36,481 nucleotides of DNA from Candidatus Agathobaculum merdavium (GTDB lineage Bacteria; Bacillota; Clostridia; Oscillospirales; Butyricicoccaceae). The notes beneath the pieces are model-generated. The model was not told the DNA's origin. It searched no databases and was given only the letters and a program-made list of their open reading frames with translations. The number at the start of each line of letters is the position of its first letter. Position 1 is the stretch's first letter. The DNA is taken from contig DXDE01000107.1 of NCBI GenBank assembly GCA_019115615.1, positions 1 through 36,481 on the forward strand, written 5' to 3'. Below are positions 7,384 to 15,598 of this stretch, piece by piece. The translations under genes and the position numbers were made by a program.

Positions 7384-7412
7384 ATTATAGCACACTTCTG
7401 CGGCGCTGTCTC
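7384..7412 (-). promoter_or_regulatory. Promoter of the phospholipase C-like gene
   Basis: On the minus strand GAGACA (7412-7407, four of six) and TATAAT (7389-7384) are 17 bases apart, with TGC before the -10 (extended element TGTGCTATAAT). The -10 lies about 80 bases upstream of the start codon. The AT-rich stretch from here to 7493 holds no gene and no convincing terminator for the radical SAM gene. Confidence 0.7.
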
Positions 7413-7493
7413 GTTTTTTATAAAATTGTAACGAAATCAACACATTTTCTTTGTTTTTTCGCTATTTCGCCCAGTTTTATCCACATTTTTTAG

Positions 7494-8366
7494 TTATCTT
7501 GCCCGAAACGCTTCGTTCCGGAACTGGATTTTTCCTTCCAGCGCCTGCCGCAGCCGCTGGCACATCGCCTCGCGGTCACGGTTGAGCGTACCGGCAAGGT
7601 TCACATAATTCGAGGCGTGGTTCGCGCGGAACACGCTGCCCTCCGCGTCGATATGCTCGAGCAGAATGAGCGTCTCGTGCGCGATCTCGATCGGGTTCAT
7701 CAGATAGAAGCGGCCTTCCTGCCAGTCGCGCATGAGCGGGGTCTCCAGCTCAAAGAGCAGCGTCAGCAGGCCGATATACTCGGGCTTCATGCGCGAGAGC
7801 GCCTCGGCGGTCTTAACCGCGTGCTCCTCGGAAAGCTCCATCGAGCCAAGACCCGCGATGCAGGTGACCGACAGCTTCATGCCCGCGGTCTTGACCATCA
7901 GGCCGGCGCGCACGATCTCATCTGCGGTCTCGCCCTTGTTGACGCGGCGCAGCACCTCGTCCGAGCCGGACTCCAGCCCGAGGTAAATCATCTCGAGGCC
8001 GAGCTCGTGCAGCAGGTTCAGCTCCTCCTGCGTTTTGACCAGAATGGACGCGGGCGAGCCGTAGCTCGTGACGCGCTCGCACTCCGGGAATACCTGCCGG
8101 ATATAGCGCAGGATCTCCGCCATGTGCTCGGCGCGGCACATGAGCGCGTCGCCGTCCGCCAGAAAAATGCGGCGGACATTGGGGTACATGCGTCGGGCAA
8201 CGTCGAAATCGTGCTTGACATCCTCAATTTTGCGCACGCGGAAGCGCTTTTCCTTATACATATCGCAGAACGTGCACTTGTTGTGGCTGCAGCCGATCGT
8301 CACCTGCACGATCAGGCTATATGCCTCAGAGGGCGGCCGGAATACGCGGCCTTCGTATTCGATCAT
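7494..8366 (-). CDS. Radical SAM protein with a CX4CX2C cluster motif
   Basis: A 290-residue protein with the radical S-adenosylmethionine fold, using a 4Fe-4S cluster and SAM to make a 5'-deoxyadenosyl radical. The cluster cysteines are C26, C31 and C34 (GCSHNKCTFC), giving spacing CX4CX2C rather than the usual CX3CX2C. Downstream are LADGDAL, ERVTSYGSPAS and the glycine/Glu-rich YLGLESGSDEVL, the typical SAM-binding strands of the Elp3/MiaB/NifB-like superfamily. No extra cluster domain or B12 domain is present. The start at 8366 is set by AAAGGAGG just upstream; the longer open frame upstream is Arg-rich and non-coding. The reaction is unknown. Confidence 0.8.
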   Translation of the reverse strand: MIEYEGRVFRPPSEAYSLIVQVTIGCSHNKCTFCDMYKEKRFRVRKIEDVKHDFDVARRMYPNVRRIFLADGDALMCRAEHMAEILRYIRQVFPECERVTSYGSPASILVKTQEELNLLHELGLEMIYLGLESGSDEVLRRVNKGETADEIVRAGLMVKTAGMKLSVTCIAGLGSMELSEEHAVKTAEALSRMKPEYIGLLTLLFELETPLMRDWQEGRFYLMNPIEIAHETLILLEHIDAEGSVFRANHASNYVNLAGTLNRDREAMCQRLRQALEGKIQFRNEAFRAR

Positions 8367-8385
8367 GGTTTTTCCTCCTTTTTCG

Positions 8386-8424
8386 CCAAAAACAAGCGGG
8401 CGGAGGGGATTTCCTCCGCCCGCT
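8386..8424 (-). terminator. Terminator of the small membrane protein gene
   Basis: A 12-bp GC-rich stem (8395-8406 with 8413-8424, loop of 6) is followed on the minus strand by a T-rich run (TTGTTTTT, within 8387-8395). It ends the 8434-8748 gene and lies about 20 bases upstream of the radical SAM start, so that gene must have its own promoter or rely on readthrough; I see no clear promoter in between. Confidence 0.8.
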
Positions 8425-8433
8425 GTCCGGTTC

Positions 8434-8748
8434 TCAGTCCTCGAGCGACTTCTCAGCCGACTCTTCCTCGTCCGCCGCTTCCTCCGCGGGGGCTTCTTCG
8501 TCAAACGTATCCTGATAAGCGTCCTCGACCGACGCACACTCCTCCGCACAGGCGCAGGATGCACAATCGGACTCCGCACGCATCATCTCTTCCAACTCGT
8601 CCATGGCCTTCAGTTCGGCCTCGTGGTAAACCTCTTCCTCACGCTTCTTCTGCAGCAGGACAAGCGCCGCGGTTGCGCCAGCGGCACAAGCAAGGCTGGT
8701 CAGCAGCAGGGTCGCTTTGATCTTCGTCGAATTTTTCAAAGTATCCAC
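8434..8748 (-). CDS. Small single-pass membrane protein with Cys cluster and acidic tail
   Basis: Unrecognised, 104 residues. It has a basic start, one hydrophobic helix at about residues 13-34, then a strongly acidic cytosolic or external tail. The tail contains a cysteine cluster at about residues 62-71 (CASCACAEEC) that could bind a metal or form disulphides. The last ~30 residues are mostly Glu, Asp and Ala and look disordered. The start codon is GTG at 8748, supported by AGAGG (8755-8751) upstream. It is monocistronic with its own promoter and terminator. Confidence 0.7.
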   Translation of the reverse strand: MDTLKNSTKIKATLLLTSLACAAGATAALVLLQKKREEEVYHEAELKAMDELEEMMRAESDCASCACAEECASVEDAYQDTFDEEAPAEEAADEEESAEKSLED

Positions 8749-8780
8749 TTCCTCTCAAAGTGATGCGGGATATTTATTTT

Positions 8781-8809
8781 ACTTTATCATACGGGCGCGG
8801 CAAAGTCAA
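8781..8809 (-). promoter_or_regulatory. Promoter of the small Cys-cluster membrane protein
   Basis: On the minus strand TTGACT (8809-8804) and TAAAGT (8786-8781) are 17 bases apart, with TGA immediately before the -10 (extended element). It lies about 33 bases upstream of the GTG start. Confidence 0.55.
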
Positions 8810-8823
8810 TGCCGGATGGGATG

Positions 8824-9633
8824 TCATTTCCCCAGCTCATACGCGCGGGCGATGCACTTGTCGCTCGCTTCAGCGAGCATGCCGTACAGGTCGCGCCGCT
8901 GGAGCACTTCCATCGCGGCGAGCGTCGTCCCGCCCGGCGAGCAGACCGCTTTTATCAGTTCTTCGGGCGTTTTATCGCCGCGCAGCAGCATCTGCGCCGA
9001 ACCGATCATGGTCTGGCAGAACAGATGCAGCGCATCCTGCGCGTCGATGCCGTGCTGCACCGCACTCTTGACCATTGCATCGGCAAAGGCATAAAGATAG
9101 GCCGGGGCGGAGCCTGCGTACGGAATGACCTCGTTGAGCATATCCTCGCGGTCAAAAACGACCGTGATGCCCATGGTGTCGAACAGAGCGCGCACCTGCT
9201 GGAGCTGCGCATCCGTCGCCGCCGCGTTCTTGACCAGCTCGGTCGCACCCACGCCCAGCATGAGCGGCGTATTGGGCATCACGCGGATCACCGGCGTATC
9301 CCCGCCGAGCGCCTGCTCGATCTTGGAAAAGGTCACGCCCGCCGCAATCGATACGACCAGCGGCTTTTCACCGTCGCACGCGCCCAGAACCGGCAGAATC
9401 TCGCCAAAATTCTGCGGCTTGACCGCCAGAAGCACGGTTTCGCATGCCGTATAGACCTCGGTATAGTCCCCTGTGACTGCGTATCCCAGCTTGCGTTTTT
9501 CCGCGCGCTTGTCCTCGCTGCGGTTGAACAGCAGCATCTCGCCGCGCTCGAACAGGCCGGCGCGCACCGCGCCTTCCGCGATCGCCATACCCATATTCCC
9601 CGCGCCGATAACACCAAAACGGTATTTTTTCAT
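8824..9633 (-). CDS. proC: Pyrroline-5-carboxylate reductase
   Basis: Catalyses the last step of proline synthesis, reducing pyrroline-5-carboxylate with NAD(P)H in the cytoplasm. The 269-residue protein starts with the Rossmann motif GVIGAGNMGMAIAEG (residues 7-21). It carries VKPQNF at 71-76, RVMPNTPL at 117-124, the C-terminal GSAPAYLYAF near 174-183 and the substrate loop SPGGTT at 232-237, all typical of ProC. The ATG at 9633 has GAGGT 7 bases upstream. A longer in-frame reading to 10806 is antisense to the next gene and is not real. The gene stands alone under a promoter divergent from the exporter-like gene. Confidence 0.95.
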   Translation of the reverse strand: MKKYRFGVIGAGNMGMAIAEGAVRAGLFERGEMLLFNRSEDKRAEKRKLGYAVTGDYTEVYTACETVLLAVKPQNFGEILPVLGACDGEKPLVVSIAAGVTFSKIEQALGGDTPVIRVMPNTPLMLGVGATELVKNAAATDAQLQQVRALFDTMGITVVFDREDMLNEVIPYAGSAPAYLYAFADAMVKSAVQHGIDAQDALHLFCQTMIGSAQMLLRGDKTPEELIKAVCSPGGTTLAAMEVLQRRDLYGMLAEASDKCIARAYELGK

Positions 9634-9670
9634 AGTATGCACCTCATTTTTCTGCCATGCTGTTAAAAAG

Positions 9671-9699
9671 ATTATAGCATACCACGCTTTTCCCTGCAA
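9671..9699 (-). promoter_or_regulatory. proC promoter
   Basis: On the minus strand TTGCAG (9699-9694) and TATAAT (9676-9671) are 17 bases apart, with TGC before the -10 (extended element). It overlaps the divergent promoter for the 9766 gene by less than one turn, so the two may compete or share a regulator. Confidence 0.65.
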
Positions 9700-9704
9700 A
9701 TAGC

Positions 9705-9733
9705 TTGTGAAAAAGCCTGTTTCATGATACAAT
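9705..9733 (+). promoter_or_regulatory. Promoter of the aromatic acid exporter-like gene
   Basis: TTGTGA (9705-9710) and TACAAT (9728-9733) are 17 bases apart, with TGA before the -10. It is back-to-back with the proC promoter at 9671-9699. Confidence 0.55.
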
Positions 9734-9765
9734 AACTTCATTATTCCATTCCGGAGGAAAAAAAT

Positions 9766-10659
9766 TTGGATCGCCATGTCCCCCCTATCGGGCTGCGGAC
9801 GGTCAAAACCGGCCTCGCGGTCGCGCTGGCGCTGCTGTTTGCCGACCTGCGCGGCTCGCCCCTTCCCATTTTCGCGGCCATCGGCGCGATCAGCGCGATG
9901 AGCCGCACGGTGGGCGACGCGTTTGAGACCTGCCGCACGCAGTTTGCCGGCATTTTGCTGGGCGCGGGCTTTGGCGTGGTGTTTGTCAGCCTGTTTGCGG
10001 ACGCCCGCTATATCGGCATCGGGCTTGGGCTGATCGTTCTGATTCACCTGTGCGTGCGTCTGCGGCTTCGCTTCGCGGTGCCGCTGGCCTGCATCGTATT
10101 CACCGCGATCTGCCTGTCGCCCGCGCATGAAGCGCTGGGCTACGGCGCCAACCGCCTGCTCGATACCGCGATCGGCCTTGCCACCGCGCTGGTGATCAAC
10201 GTCACGCTCAAACCGTACAATAACCACCGCCGCATTGTCGAGCTGCTCGGGCAGTTCCGGCAAGCCGTGCCCGCCTATGTCGACGAGCGCGTGCTGCACG
10301 GGCGGTATCCCGACCTGTCCCCGCTCGGGGCGCAGCTGGGACGCATCGCGGAGGAGCTGGCGATCTTCGAAAAGCAGCGGCTGTTCCGCATGCGCGACCA
10401 CAGCGCGCAGGCGGTTTACCTGCGCGGCTGCGAAAAACTTGCGCAAAGCATCTGGCAGGAGCTGTCCGCCCTGTGCGCGATGGATGAAAAGGGGCATTTG
10501 TCGACGGAAAACGCAGCGCGGCTGGCTGCACTCGGGCTGCATGTTCCCGACGGCATCTGCGCTATGCCGCAGAGTACAGCGGACGTGGTCGGCAACTACC
10601 ATCTGGACAACCTGCTGCGCGCATGGCAGTTCCTCGGCGAATTCAACCGCGCGGAGTGA
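9766..10659 (+). CDS. Aromatic acid exporter (ArAE/DUF939) family membrane protein
   Basis: A 297-residue protein with an N-terminal half of about five to six membrane helices (residues 12-150) followed by a cytosolic helical half. The order TVKTGLAVALALLFA, PIFAAIGAISAMSRT and RLLDTAIGLATALVIN fits the FUSC/ArAE superfamily of small-molecule effluxers. The start codon is TTG at 9766, supported by GGAGG (9753-9757) at 8 bases; no ATG lies in a suitable place. It is 64 bases upstream of the SNF symporter with no clear promoter or terminator between, so they may be co-transcribed. Substrate unknown. A related two-domain FUSC gene lies at 21995-23929. Confidence 0.75.
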   Translation: MDRHVPPIGLRTVKTGLAVALALLFADLRGSPLPIFAAIGAISAMSRTVGDAFETCRTQFAGILLGAGFGVVFVSLFADARYIGIGLGLIVLIHLCVRLRLRFAVPLACIVFTAICLSPAHEALGYGANRLLDTAIGLATALVINVTLKPYNNHRRIVELLGQFRQAVPAYVDERVLHGRYPDLSPLGAQLGRIAEELAIFEKQRLFRMRDHSAQAVYLRGCEKLAQSIWQELSALCAMDEKGHLSTENAARLAALGLHVPDGICAMPQSTADVVGNYHLDNLLRAWQFLGEFNRAE

Positions 10660-10723
10660 CCCCTGCCGTCCTTCCGGAACGGCAACAGAGAAAGAAACAA
10701 TATAAGGGAGTAAAGAGCAAACC

Positions 10724-12124
10724 ATGGAACAGAAATCAAGAAGCAGCTTTTCCAGCCGCATCGGCTTTGTGCTGGCTGCGGCCGGCTCTGCGGTAGGCTT
10801 GGGCAACCTCTGGCGGTTCCCCTATCTGGCCGCGCAGTATGGTGGCGGTATTTTCCTGCTGGTGTATATCATTCTGGCGATCACCTTCGGCTTCGCGCTG
10901 ATGATCACCGAAATCGCGATTGGACGCAAGACCCGCCTGTCCTGCATCGGGGCATATAAGGCGCTCGACCGGCGCTTCGGCTTCCTCGGCTGGATCGCGG
11001 CGTTCGTACCGGTCATCATCACGCCGTACTACTGCGTCATTGGCGGCTGGGTTATGAAATACCTGTTCACCTTCCTGACCGGCAGCGCGCAGGCCTCGGC
11101 CGACGGCGGCGATTATTTCAACGCCTTCATCGGCTTTGACGCCGGCTCGATCCCGGCCACCATGCTGGATTTCAGCGGCCCGACCCCGTGGTTCCTGATC
11201 TACGTGCTGCTGACTGCCGTCGTCGTTATTTTCGGCGTGGAAAAGGGCATTGAAAAGGCCAGCCGGTTCATGATGCCGGTGCTGGCGGTGCTTTCGGTCG
11301 TTGTCGCCATCTACTCGCTGACGATCGACGGCGCGATGGCCGGCCTGAAATACTACCTGCTGCCTGATTTCTCGCAGTTCTCGGCCTCGACCGTACTCGG
11401 CGCGCTCGGCCAGCTGTTCTACTCGATGTCGCTGGCAATGGGTATTATGATTACCTACGGCTCGTATATGCAAAAGGAAAACCTTTTGGAGCATTCAGTC
11501 ACCCAGATCGAGGTATTCGACACGCTGTTCGCTTTCATCGCCGGCCTGATGATCATTCCGGCGGTCGTCGCGTTCAACGGCGGCGACCCGACCGCGATCA
11601 ACGCCGGCCCCGGCCTGATGTTTGTCACGCTGCCGATGGTGTTTGAATCCATGCATTTCGGCTCGATCATCGGCGCGGTGTTCTTTCTGCTGGTGCTGTT
11701 TGCGGCGCTGACCTCCTCGATCTCGCTGATGGAGACTATTGTCTCGGTTGTCATGGACAAAACACACATAAGCCGCAAGCCCGCAACGCTGCTCGTTACG
11801 GTTGTTGTGCTGCTGTTTGGCGTACCGTCCTGCCTGGGCTACGGCCCGTGGGCGGGCATCACGATCATCGGCATGCAGTTCCTCGACTTCTTCGACTTCA
11901 TCTCCAACTCGGTGCTCATGCCGATCGTTGCGTTCCTGACCTGCATCCTAATCGGCCACGTGGTCGGCACCAAGGTCATCGCGGACGAGGTCAAGGAAGG
12001 AGCGGGCTCGTTCCACCGCGAAGCGCTGCACCGTGTCATGGTGCGCTGGATCGCGCCGATCCTGCTGGTCGTCATCCTCGCCACCGAGCTGGCAACCAAG
12101 GTGTTCCACATCTTTACGATCTGA
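10724..12124 (+). CDS. Sodium-dependent transporter, SNF/NSS family
   Basis: A 466-residue sodium-coupled symporter of the neurotransmitter:sodium symporter family; bacterial members usually import amino acids. The TM1 signature AAGSAVGLGNLWRFPY spans about residues 19-34, with its unwound Na+ and substrate site. Length and C-terminus fit the bacterial 11-helix type. The ATG has a purine-rich but poorly spaced ribosome binding site (GGGAG 13 bases upstream, AAAGAG 6 bases upstream). A strong terminator follows 11 bases after the stop. Substrate not determined; an amino acid is likely. Confidence 0.9.
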   Translation: MEQKSRSSFSSRIGFVLAAAGSAVGLGNLWRFPYLAAQYGGGIFLLVYIILAITFGFALMITEIAIGRKTRLSCIGAYKALDRRFGFLGWIAAFVPVIITPYYCVIGGWVMKYLFTFLTGSAQASADGGDYFNAFIGFDAGSIPATMLDFSGPTPWFLIYVLLTAVVVIFGVEKGIEKASRFMMPVLAVLSVVVAIYSLTIDGAMAGLKYYLLPDFSQFSASTVLGALGQLFYSMSLAMGIMITYGSYMQKENLLEHSVTQIEVFDTLFAFIAGLMIIPAVVAFNGGDPTAINAGPGLMFVTLPMVFESMHFGSIIGAVFFLLVLFAALTSSISLMETIVSVVMDKTHISRKPATLLVTVVVLLFGVPSCLGYGPWAGITIIGMQFLDFFDFISNSVLMPIVAFLTCILIGHVVGTKVIADEVKEGAGSFHREALHRVMVRWIAPILLVVILATELATKVFHIFTI

Positions 12125-12135
12125 TACTGAACCCG

Positions 12136-12172
12136 AAGCGGGGCTTTCCGACAGAAAAGCCCCGCTTTTTCT
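12136..12172 (+). terminator. Intrinsic terminator after the SNF symporter
   Basis: A perfect 12-bp stem (12136-12147 with 12156-12167) and 8-base loop are followed by a T-run to 12170. Confidence 0.9.
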
Positions 12173-12223
12173 TATCTTCGCACCCTATGCGGACAGCCGC
12201 AAGACCGGTTTCGATCGGAACGC

Positions 12224-12252
12224 TTGCGCAAACGTCCAAAAAAGCGTATACT
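12224..12252 (+). promoter_or_regulatory. Promoter of the nadE-VanZ-cat-tyrA run
   Basis: TTGCGC (12224-12229) and TATACT (12247-12252) are 17 bases apart, 32 bases upstream of the nadE start. It is the only clear promoter found before the terminator at 16450, and the following gene gaps are 30, 59 and 30 bases. Confidence 0.65.
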
Positions 12253-12284
12253 AACCATATCTGAATATCTGGAGGAATACTGGA

Positions 12285-14204
12285 ATGCAGGATGGATTTG
12301 TCAAAATCGCAGCTGCTACGCCCGCGCTGCGCGTGGCTGACTGCGTGCATAACGCGTCCCAGATTATCGAGCAGGCGAAGCAAGCAGCCAAAAAGGGCGC
12401 GAAGCTGATCGTGTTCCCCGAGCTGTGCCTGACCGGCTACACCTGCGGCGACCTGTTTTTGCAGCAGACGCTGCTGGACGGCGCGCTTGCCGCGCTCGAA
12501 ACCGTGCGCCGCGAAACGGCGGCACTGCAGGCTGTCGTGATCGTCGGCCTGCCGCTGCGTGTACACGGCAAACTGTTTAATGTTGCAGCCGTGCTGTGCG
12601 GCGGCGCGGTGATGGCCTTTGTGCCCAAGCGGTGCATCCCGGGCTATTCCGAGTTCTATGAACAGCGCCACTTTGTCTCGGGCGACACGCTCGACTGCAT
12701 GGAGGGCGTAACGCTGATGCTGGGCGGCGAGCCGGTCTGCGTGCCCGTCATGACCGGACAGGTGTTCACCTGCGAAGATATGCCGCTGTTTACCTTTGGC
12801 GTGGAGATCTGCGAGGATCTCTGGGCGCCTGAGCCGCCGTCGGCAAAGCTTGCGCTGAGCGGCGCGCACATCATCGTCAACCTGTCCGCGTCGGACGAAC
12901 TGGTCGGCAAGGCGGACTACCGCCGCGACCTCGTGCGGCAGCAGTCCGGCCGTCTGCTGTGCGCCTACCTCTATGCGGATGCAGGCTTCGGTGAATCCAC
13001 GCAGGATTTGGTCTTTGCCGGACATAACCTGATCGCGGAAAACGGCGCGATGCTGGTCGAAAGCACACTATTCGAAGGCGGTGTGATCTATGCCGATATC
13101 GACCTGCAGCGTCTGGCCTACGACCGTCAGCGCATGAACACCTTTGGCGCGGTCTCTGCGAGCGAATTTGGTTTTTCGCTGCCCATGAGCGAAAACGACC
13201 TCGCCGACCGCACCTTCCCGCGCACGCCCTTCGTGCCGGGCGACAAAACGCAGCGCGACGCACGCTGCGAGGAGATTTTGACCATTCAGGCGGTCGGCCT
13301 TGCAACCCGTCTGCGCGCCGCGCACGCGACGACCGCGGTCGTCGGCTTGTCGGGCGGGCTGGACTCAACGCTCGCGCTGATCGTCACCGCGCACGCGTTC
13401 GACCGGCTGGGGCTTGACCGCAAGGGCATCCTCGCGGTCACGATGCCGTGCTTCGGCACGACCGCGCGCACGCGCGGCAACGCGGAAAAGCTGGCAGAGG
13501 CCTACGGCGCGACGCTCAAAACCGTCGACATCAAGGCCGCGGTCGACCAGCATTTTGCCGACATCGGCCATGACTGGAACGACCACAGCGTGACCTTCGA
13601 GAACGCGCAGGCGCGCATGCGTACGCTGGTGCTGATGGATCTGGCCAACAAGTGCGGCGGCATGGTTATCGGTACGGGCGACCTGTCCGAACTGGCGCTC
13701 GGCTGGGCGACCTACAACGGCGACCATATGAGCATGTACGGCGTTAACGCCTCCATCCCCAAGACGCTGGTGCGCTATCTGGTGGCCTACGAGGCCGACC
13801 GCGCACTGGGCGAACTGTCCGACGTGCTGTACGACGTGCTGGATACGCCGGTGTCCCCCGAGCTGCTGCCGCCCAAGGACGGCGAAATCAGCCAGAAGAC
13901 AGAGGATCTGGTCGGCCCATACGAACTGCACGACTTTTTCCTGTACTATATACTGCGCTTCGGCTATCCGCCGCGCAAAATCTATCGCGCTGCGCGCAAG
14001 ACCTTCGCCGGTGTGTATGATGACGCGACGATCAAAAAGTGGCTCGTGACCTTTATCCGCCGCTTCTTCACCCAGCAGTTCAAGCGTTCCTGCCTGCCGG
14101 ACGGCCCCAAGGTCGGCACCGTGGCGCTGTCGCCCCGCGGCGACTGGCGTATGCCGTCGGATGCGGCAAGCGCGCTCTGGCTCCAGGAAGCCGAAAACCT
14201 GTAA
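12285..14204 (+). CDS. nadE: Glutamine-dependent NAD(+) synthase
   Basis: Makes NAD from deamido-NAD, ATP and glutamine in the cytoplasm. The 639-residue protein has both expected domains. The N-terminal nitrilase-type glutaminase carries the catalytic triad E46 (FPELCLTGY), K115 (VPKRCIPGY) and C176 (EICEDLW). The C-terminal ammonia-dependent synthetase carries the P-loop SGGLDS at 356-361 and the GTGDLSELALGW segment near 461. Length matches the long (bacterial type 2) form. GGAGG lies 9 bases before the ATG. It is the first gene of a run with VanZ-like, CatA-like and tyrA genes. Confidence 0.95.
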   Translation: MQDGFVKIAAATPALRVADCVHNASQIIEQAKQAAKKGAKLIVFPELCLTGYTCGDLFLQQTLLDGALAALETVRRETAALQAVVIVGLPLRVHGKLFNVAAVLCGGAVMAFVPKRCIPGYSEFYEQRHFVSGDTLDCMEGVTLMLGGEPVCVPVMTGQVFTCEDMPLFTFGVEICEDLWAPEPPSAKLALSGAHIIVNLSASDELVGKADYRRDLVRQQSGRLLCAYLYADAGFGESTQDLVFAGHNLIAENGAMLVESTLFEGGVIYADIDLQRLAYDRQRMNTFGAVSASEFGFSLPMSENDLADRTFPRTPFVPGDKTQRDARCEEILTIQAVGLATRLRAAHATTAVVGLSGGLDSTLALIVTAHAFDRLGLDRKGILAVTMPCFGTTARTRGNAEKLAEAYGATLKTVDIKAAVDQHFADIGHDWNDHSVTFENAQARMRTLVLMDLANKCGGMVIGTGDLSELALGWATYNGDHMSMYGVNASIPKTLVRYLVAYEADRALGELSDVLYDVLDTPVSPELLPPKDGEISQKTEDLVGPYELHDFFLYYILRFGYPPRKIYRAARKTFAGVYDDATIKKWLVTFIRRFFTQQFKRSCLPDGPKVGTVALSPRGDWRMPSDAASALWLQEAENL

Positions 14205-14234
14205 GCCCATCCCTCCGCAAAGGAGCATACACTT

Positions 14235-14885
14235 TTGAAAACCTTCATCCGCAGGCTGGCGGCGGTGCTCACCGCCGCCCTGCTCTGTTTTAACCTGTAT
14301 TACGAGCTCGCGCCGAACTATGTCGTCGGCCCCGAGCAGAAATTTGCGTTTGCCGCAGCGTTTGTCGTACTGCTGTGGGTTTCGATGTTTTTCGGCGTGC
14401 CGAAAGGCGCACGCGCAAAGCGGCGGCACGACTACATGCTGCTGCTGTTCTGGTACTATCTCTGGGTGCTGGCAAACGTGCTGTTCTTCGACAACGCGTT
14501 CGGCCGCGGCATGTCCATGCACGCAACGCTCGAAAAGGTCAACCTCGAACCGTTGCGCACGATCAAAAATTACCTGATCGCCTATGACTACGGAAATATC
14601 TCGCTGCGGCTGGTCGTTTTGAACCTGCTGGGCAACCTTGTGGCGTTTGCGCCGATGGGCGTGTTCCTGCCCGCCCTGTTCCGCTGGCAGCGCAGCATCT
14701 TTTTCTTCACCGCAACGCTGATGCTCGGCATCACGACGGTCGAGGTCGCACAGGTCTACACGGGCGCAGGCTCGTGCGATATAGATGACCTGATTTTGAA
14801 CCTCGCCGGGGCGCTCATTGTGTTCGTCATTTGCCGCATCACGCCAATCTGGAAGCACATCTGCCGGGTCAATCCCCGGACATAG
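14235..14885 (+). CDS. VanZ-like membrane protein
   Basis: A 216-residue protein with about five membrane helices. The VanZ-type core is visible: VNLEPLRTIKNY near residue 102, NLLGNLVAFAPMGVFLP near 130 and DIDDLILNLAGALIV near 183. The namesake contributes to low-level teicoplanin resistance; most chromosomal relatives have no known role. The start is TTG at 14235 with AGGAG 9 bases upstream. It lies 30 bases after nadE and 59 before the CatA-like gene. No other glycopeptide-resistance genes are present, so a resistance role is not supported. Confidence 0.8.
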   Translation: MKTFIRRLAAVLTAALLCFNLYYELAPNYVVGPEQKFAFAAAFVVLLWVSMFFGVPKGARAKRRHDYMLLLFWYYLWVLANVLFFDNAFGRGMSMHATLEKVNLEPLRTIKNYLIAYDYGNISLRLVVLNLLGNLVAFAPMGVFLPALFRWQRSIFFFTATLMLGITTVEVAQVYTGAGSCDIDDLILNLAGALIVFVICRITPIWKHICRVNPRT

Positions 14886-14944
14886 AAGGAAACCATTCGG
14901 GCAGCATGGCCGCCTATTCTATCTGTATTTGGGAGGGACAACCC

Positions 14945-15568
14945 ATGTGCTACACCGTCATCGACCGGAACACTTGGAACCGTGAGGAGTTCTTCGCGCA
15001 TTATCTCTCCGCCGTCCCCTGCACATACAGCATGACCGTACGGCTGGATATCACGAACCTGCGGGAAAAAGGGTTAAAGCTCTATCCCTCGATGCTGTAC
15101 GCGCTGACCAAAACCGTAAACCAGTTCGAGCAGTTCCGCATGGCGTTCCGCCCGGACAGCACGCTGGTCTGCTATCACAGCATGACGCCGTCCTACACGG
15201 TGTTCCACCGGGAATCCGAAACATTCTCCAACCTCTGGACGGCATACAGCGAGGACTATGCGGTATTCCTGCAAAACTACACGGCCGATCAGGCACAATA
15301 TGGGCATCTGGAAGGGTTTGCGCCCAAACCGGACATGCCGGAGAACATTTTCACCGTTTCCATGGTTCCGTGGGCGGACTTTACAAGCTTCCAGATCAAC
15401 ACGCCGATTTTCAACTATCTGCAGCCGATCTTCACGATCGGCAAGTTTGAGCAGGAAAACGGCAAATGGACGCTCCCGCTCGCCGCACAGGTGCACCACG
15501 CGGTCTGCGACGGCTTCCACCTGTGCCGTTTCCTCGACCGGCTGCAGCAGGAGCTGCATGCGCTCTGA
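14945..15568 (+). CDS. CatA-like O-acetyltransferase
   Basis: A 207-residue protein of the type A chloramphenicol acetyltransferase fold, which transfers acetyl from acetyl-CoA to a hydroxyl. The active-site segment HHAVCDGFH spans residues 184-192; by analogy with CAT III the catalytic base is H185 and the structural aspartate D189. Other family pieces are CTYSMTVRLDIT near 26 and PWADFTSFQINT near 142. It is close to the 213-220 length of true CATs. The ATG at 14945 has GGGAGG upstream. Sitting in a chromosomal run with nadE and tyrA, it may be a housekeeping acetyltransferase rather than a resistance gene. Confidence 0.8.
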   Translation: MCYTVIDRNTWNREEFFAHYLSAVPCTYSMTVRLDITNLREKGLKLYPSMLYALTKTVNQFEQFRMAFRPDSTLVCYHSMTPSYTVFHRESETFSNLWTAYSEDYAVFLQNYTADQAQYGHLEGFAPKPDMPENIFTVSMVPWADFTSFQINTPIFNYLQPIFTIGKFEQENGKWTLPLAAQVHHAVCDGFHLCRFLDRLQQELHAL

Positions 15569-15598
15569 TTTTCCACCACCACCGAAAGGGGCATTTTC

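Noticed and set aside
8824..10806. A 660-codon minus-strand frame extending proC upstream
   Set aside because: Only the last 269 residues are ProC; the upstream part is antisense to the exporter-like gene, and proC has its own promoter and ribosome binding site at 9633.
14945..15568. A mobile chloramphenicol-resistance cassette
   Set aside because: No transposase, integrase, inverted repeats or base-composition break flank it; it is embedded in a tight gene run with nadE and tyrA.
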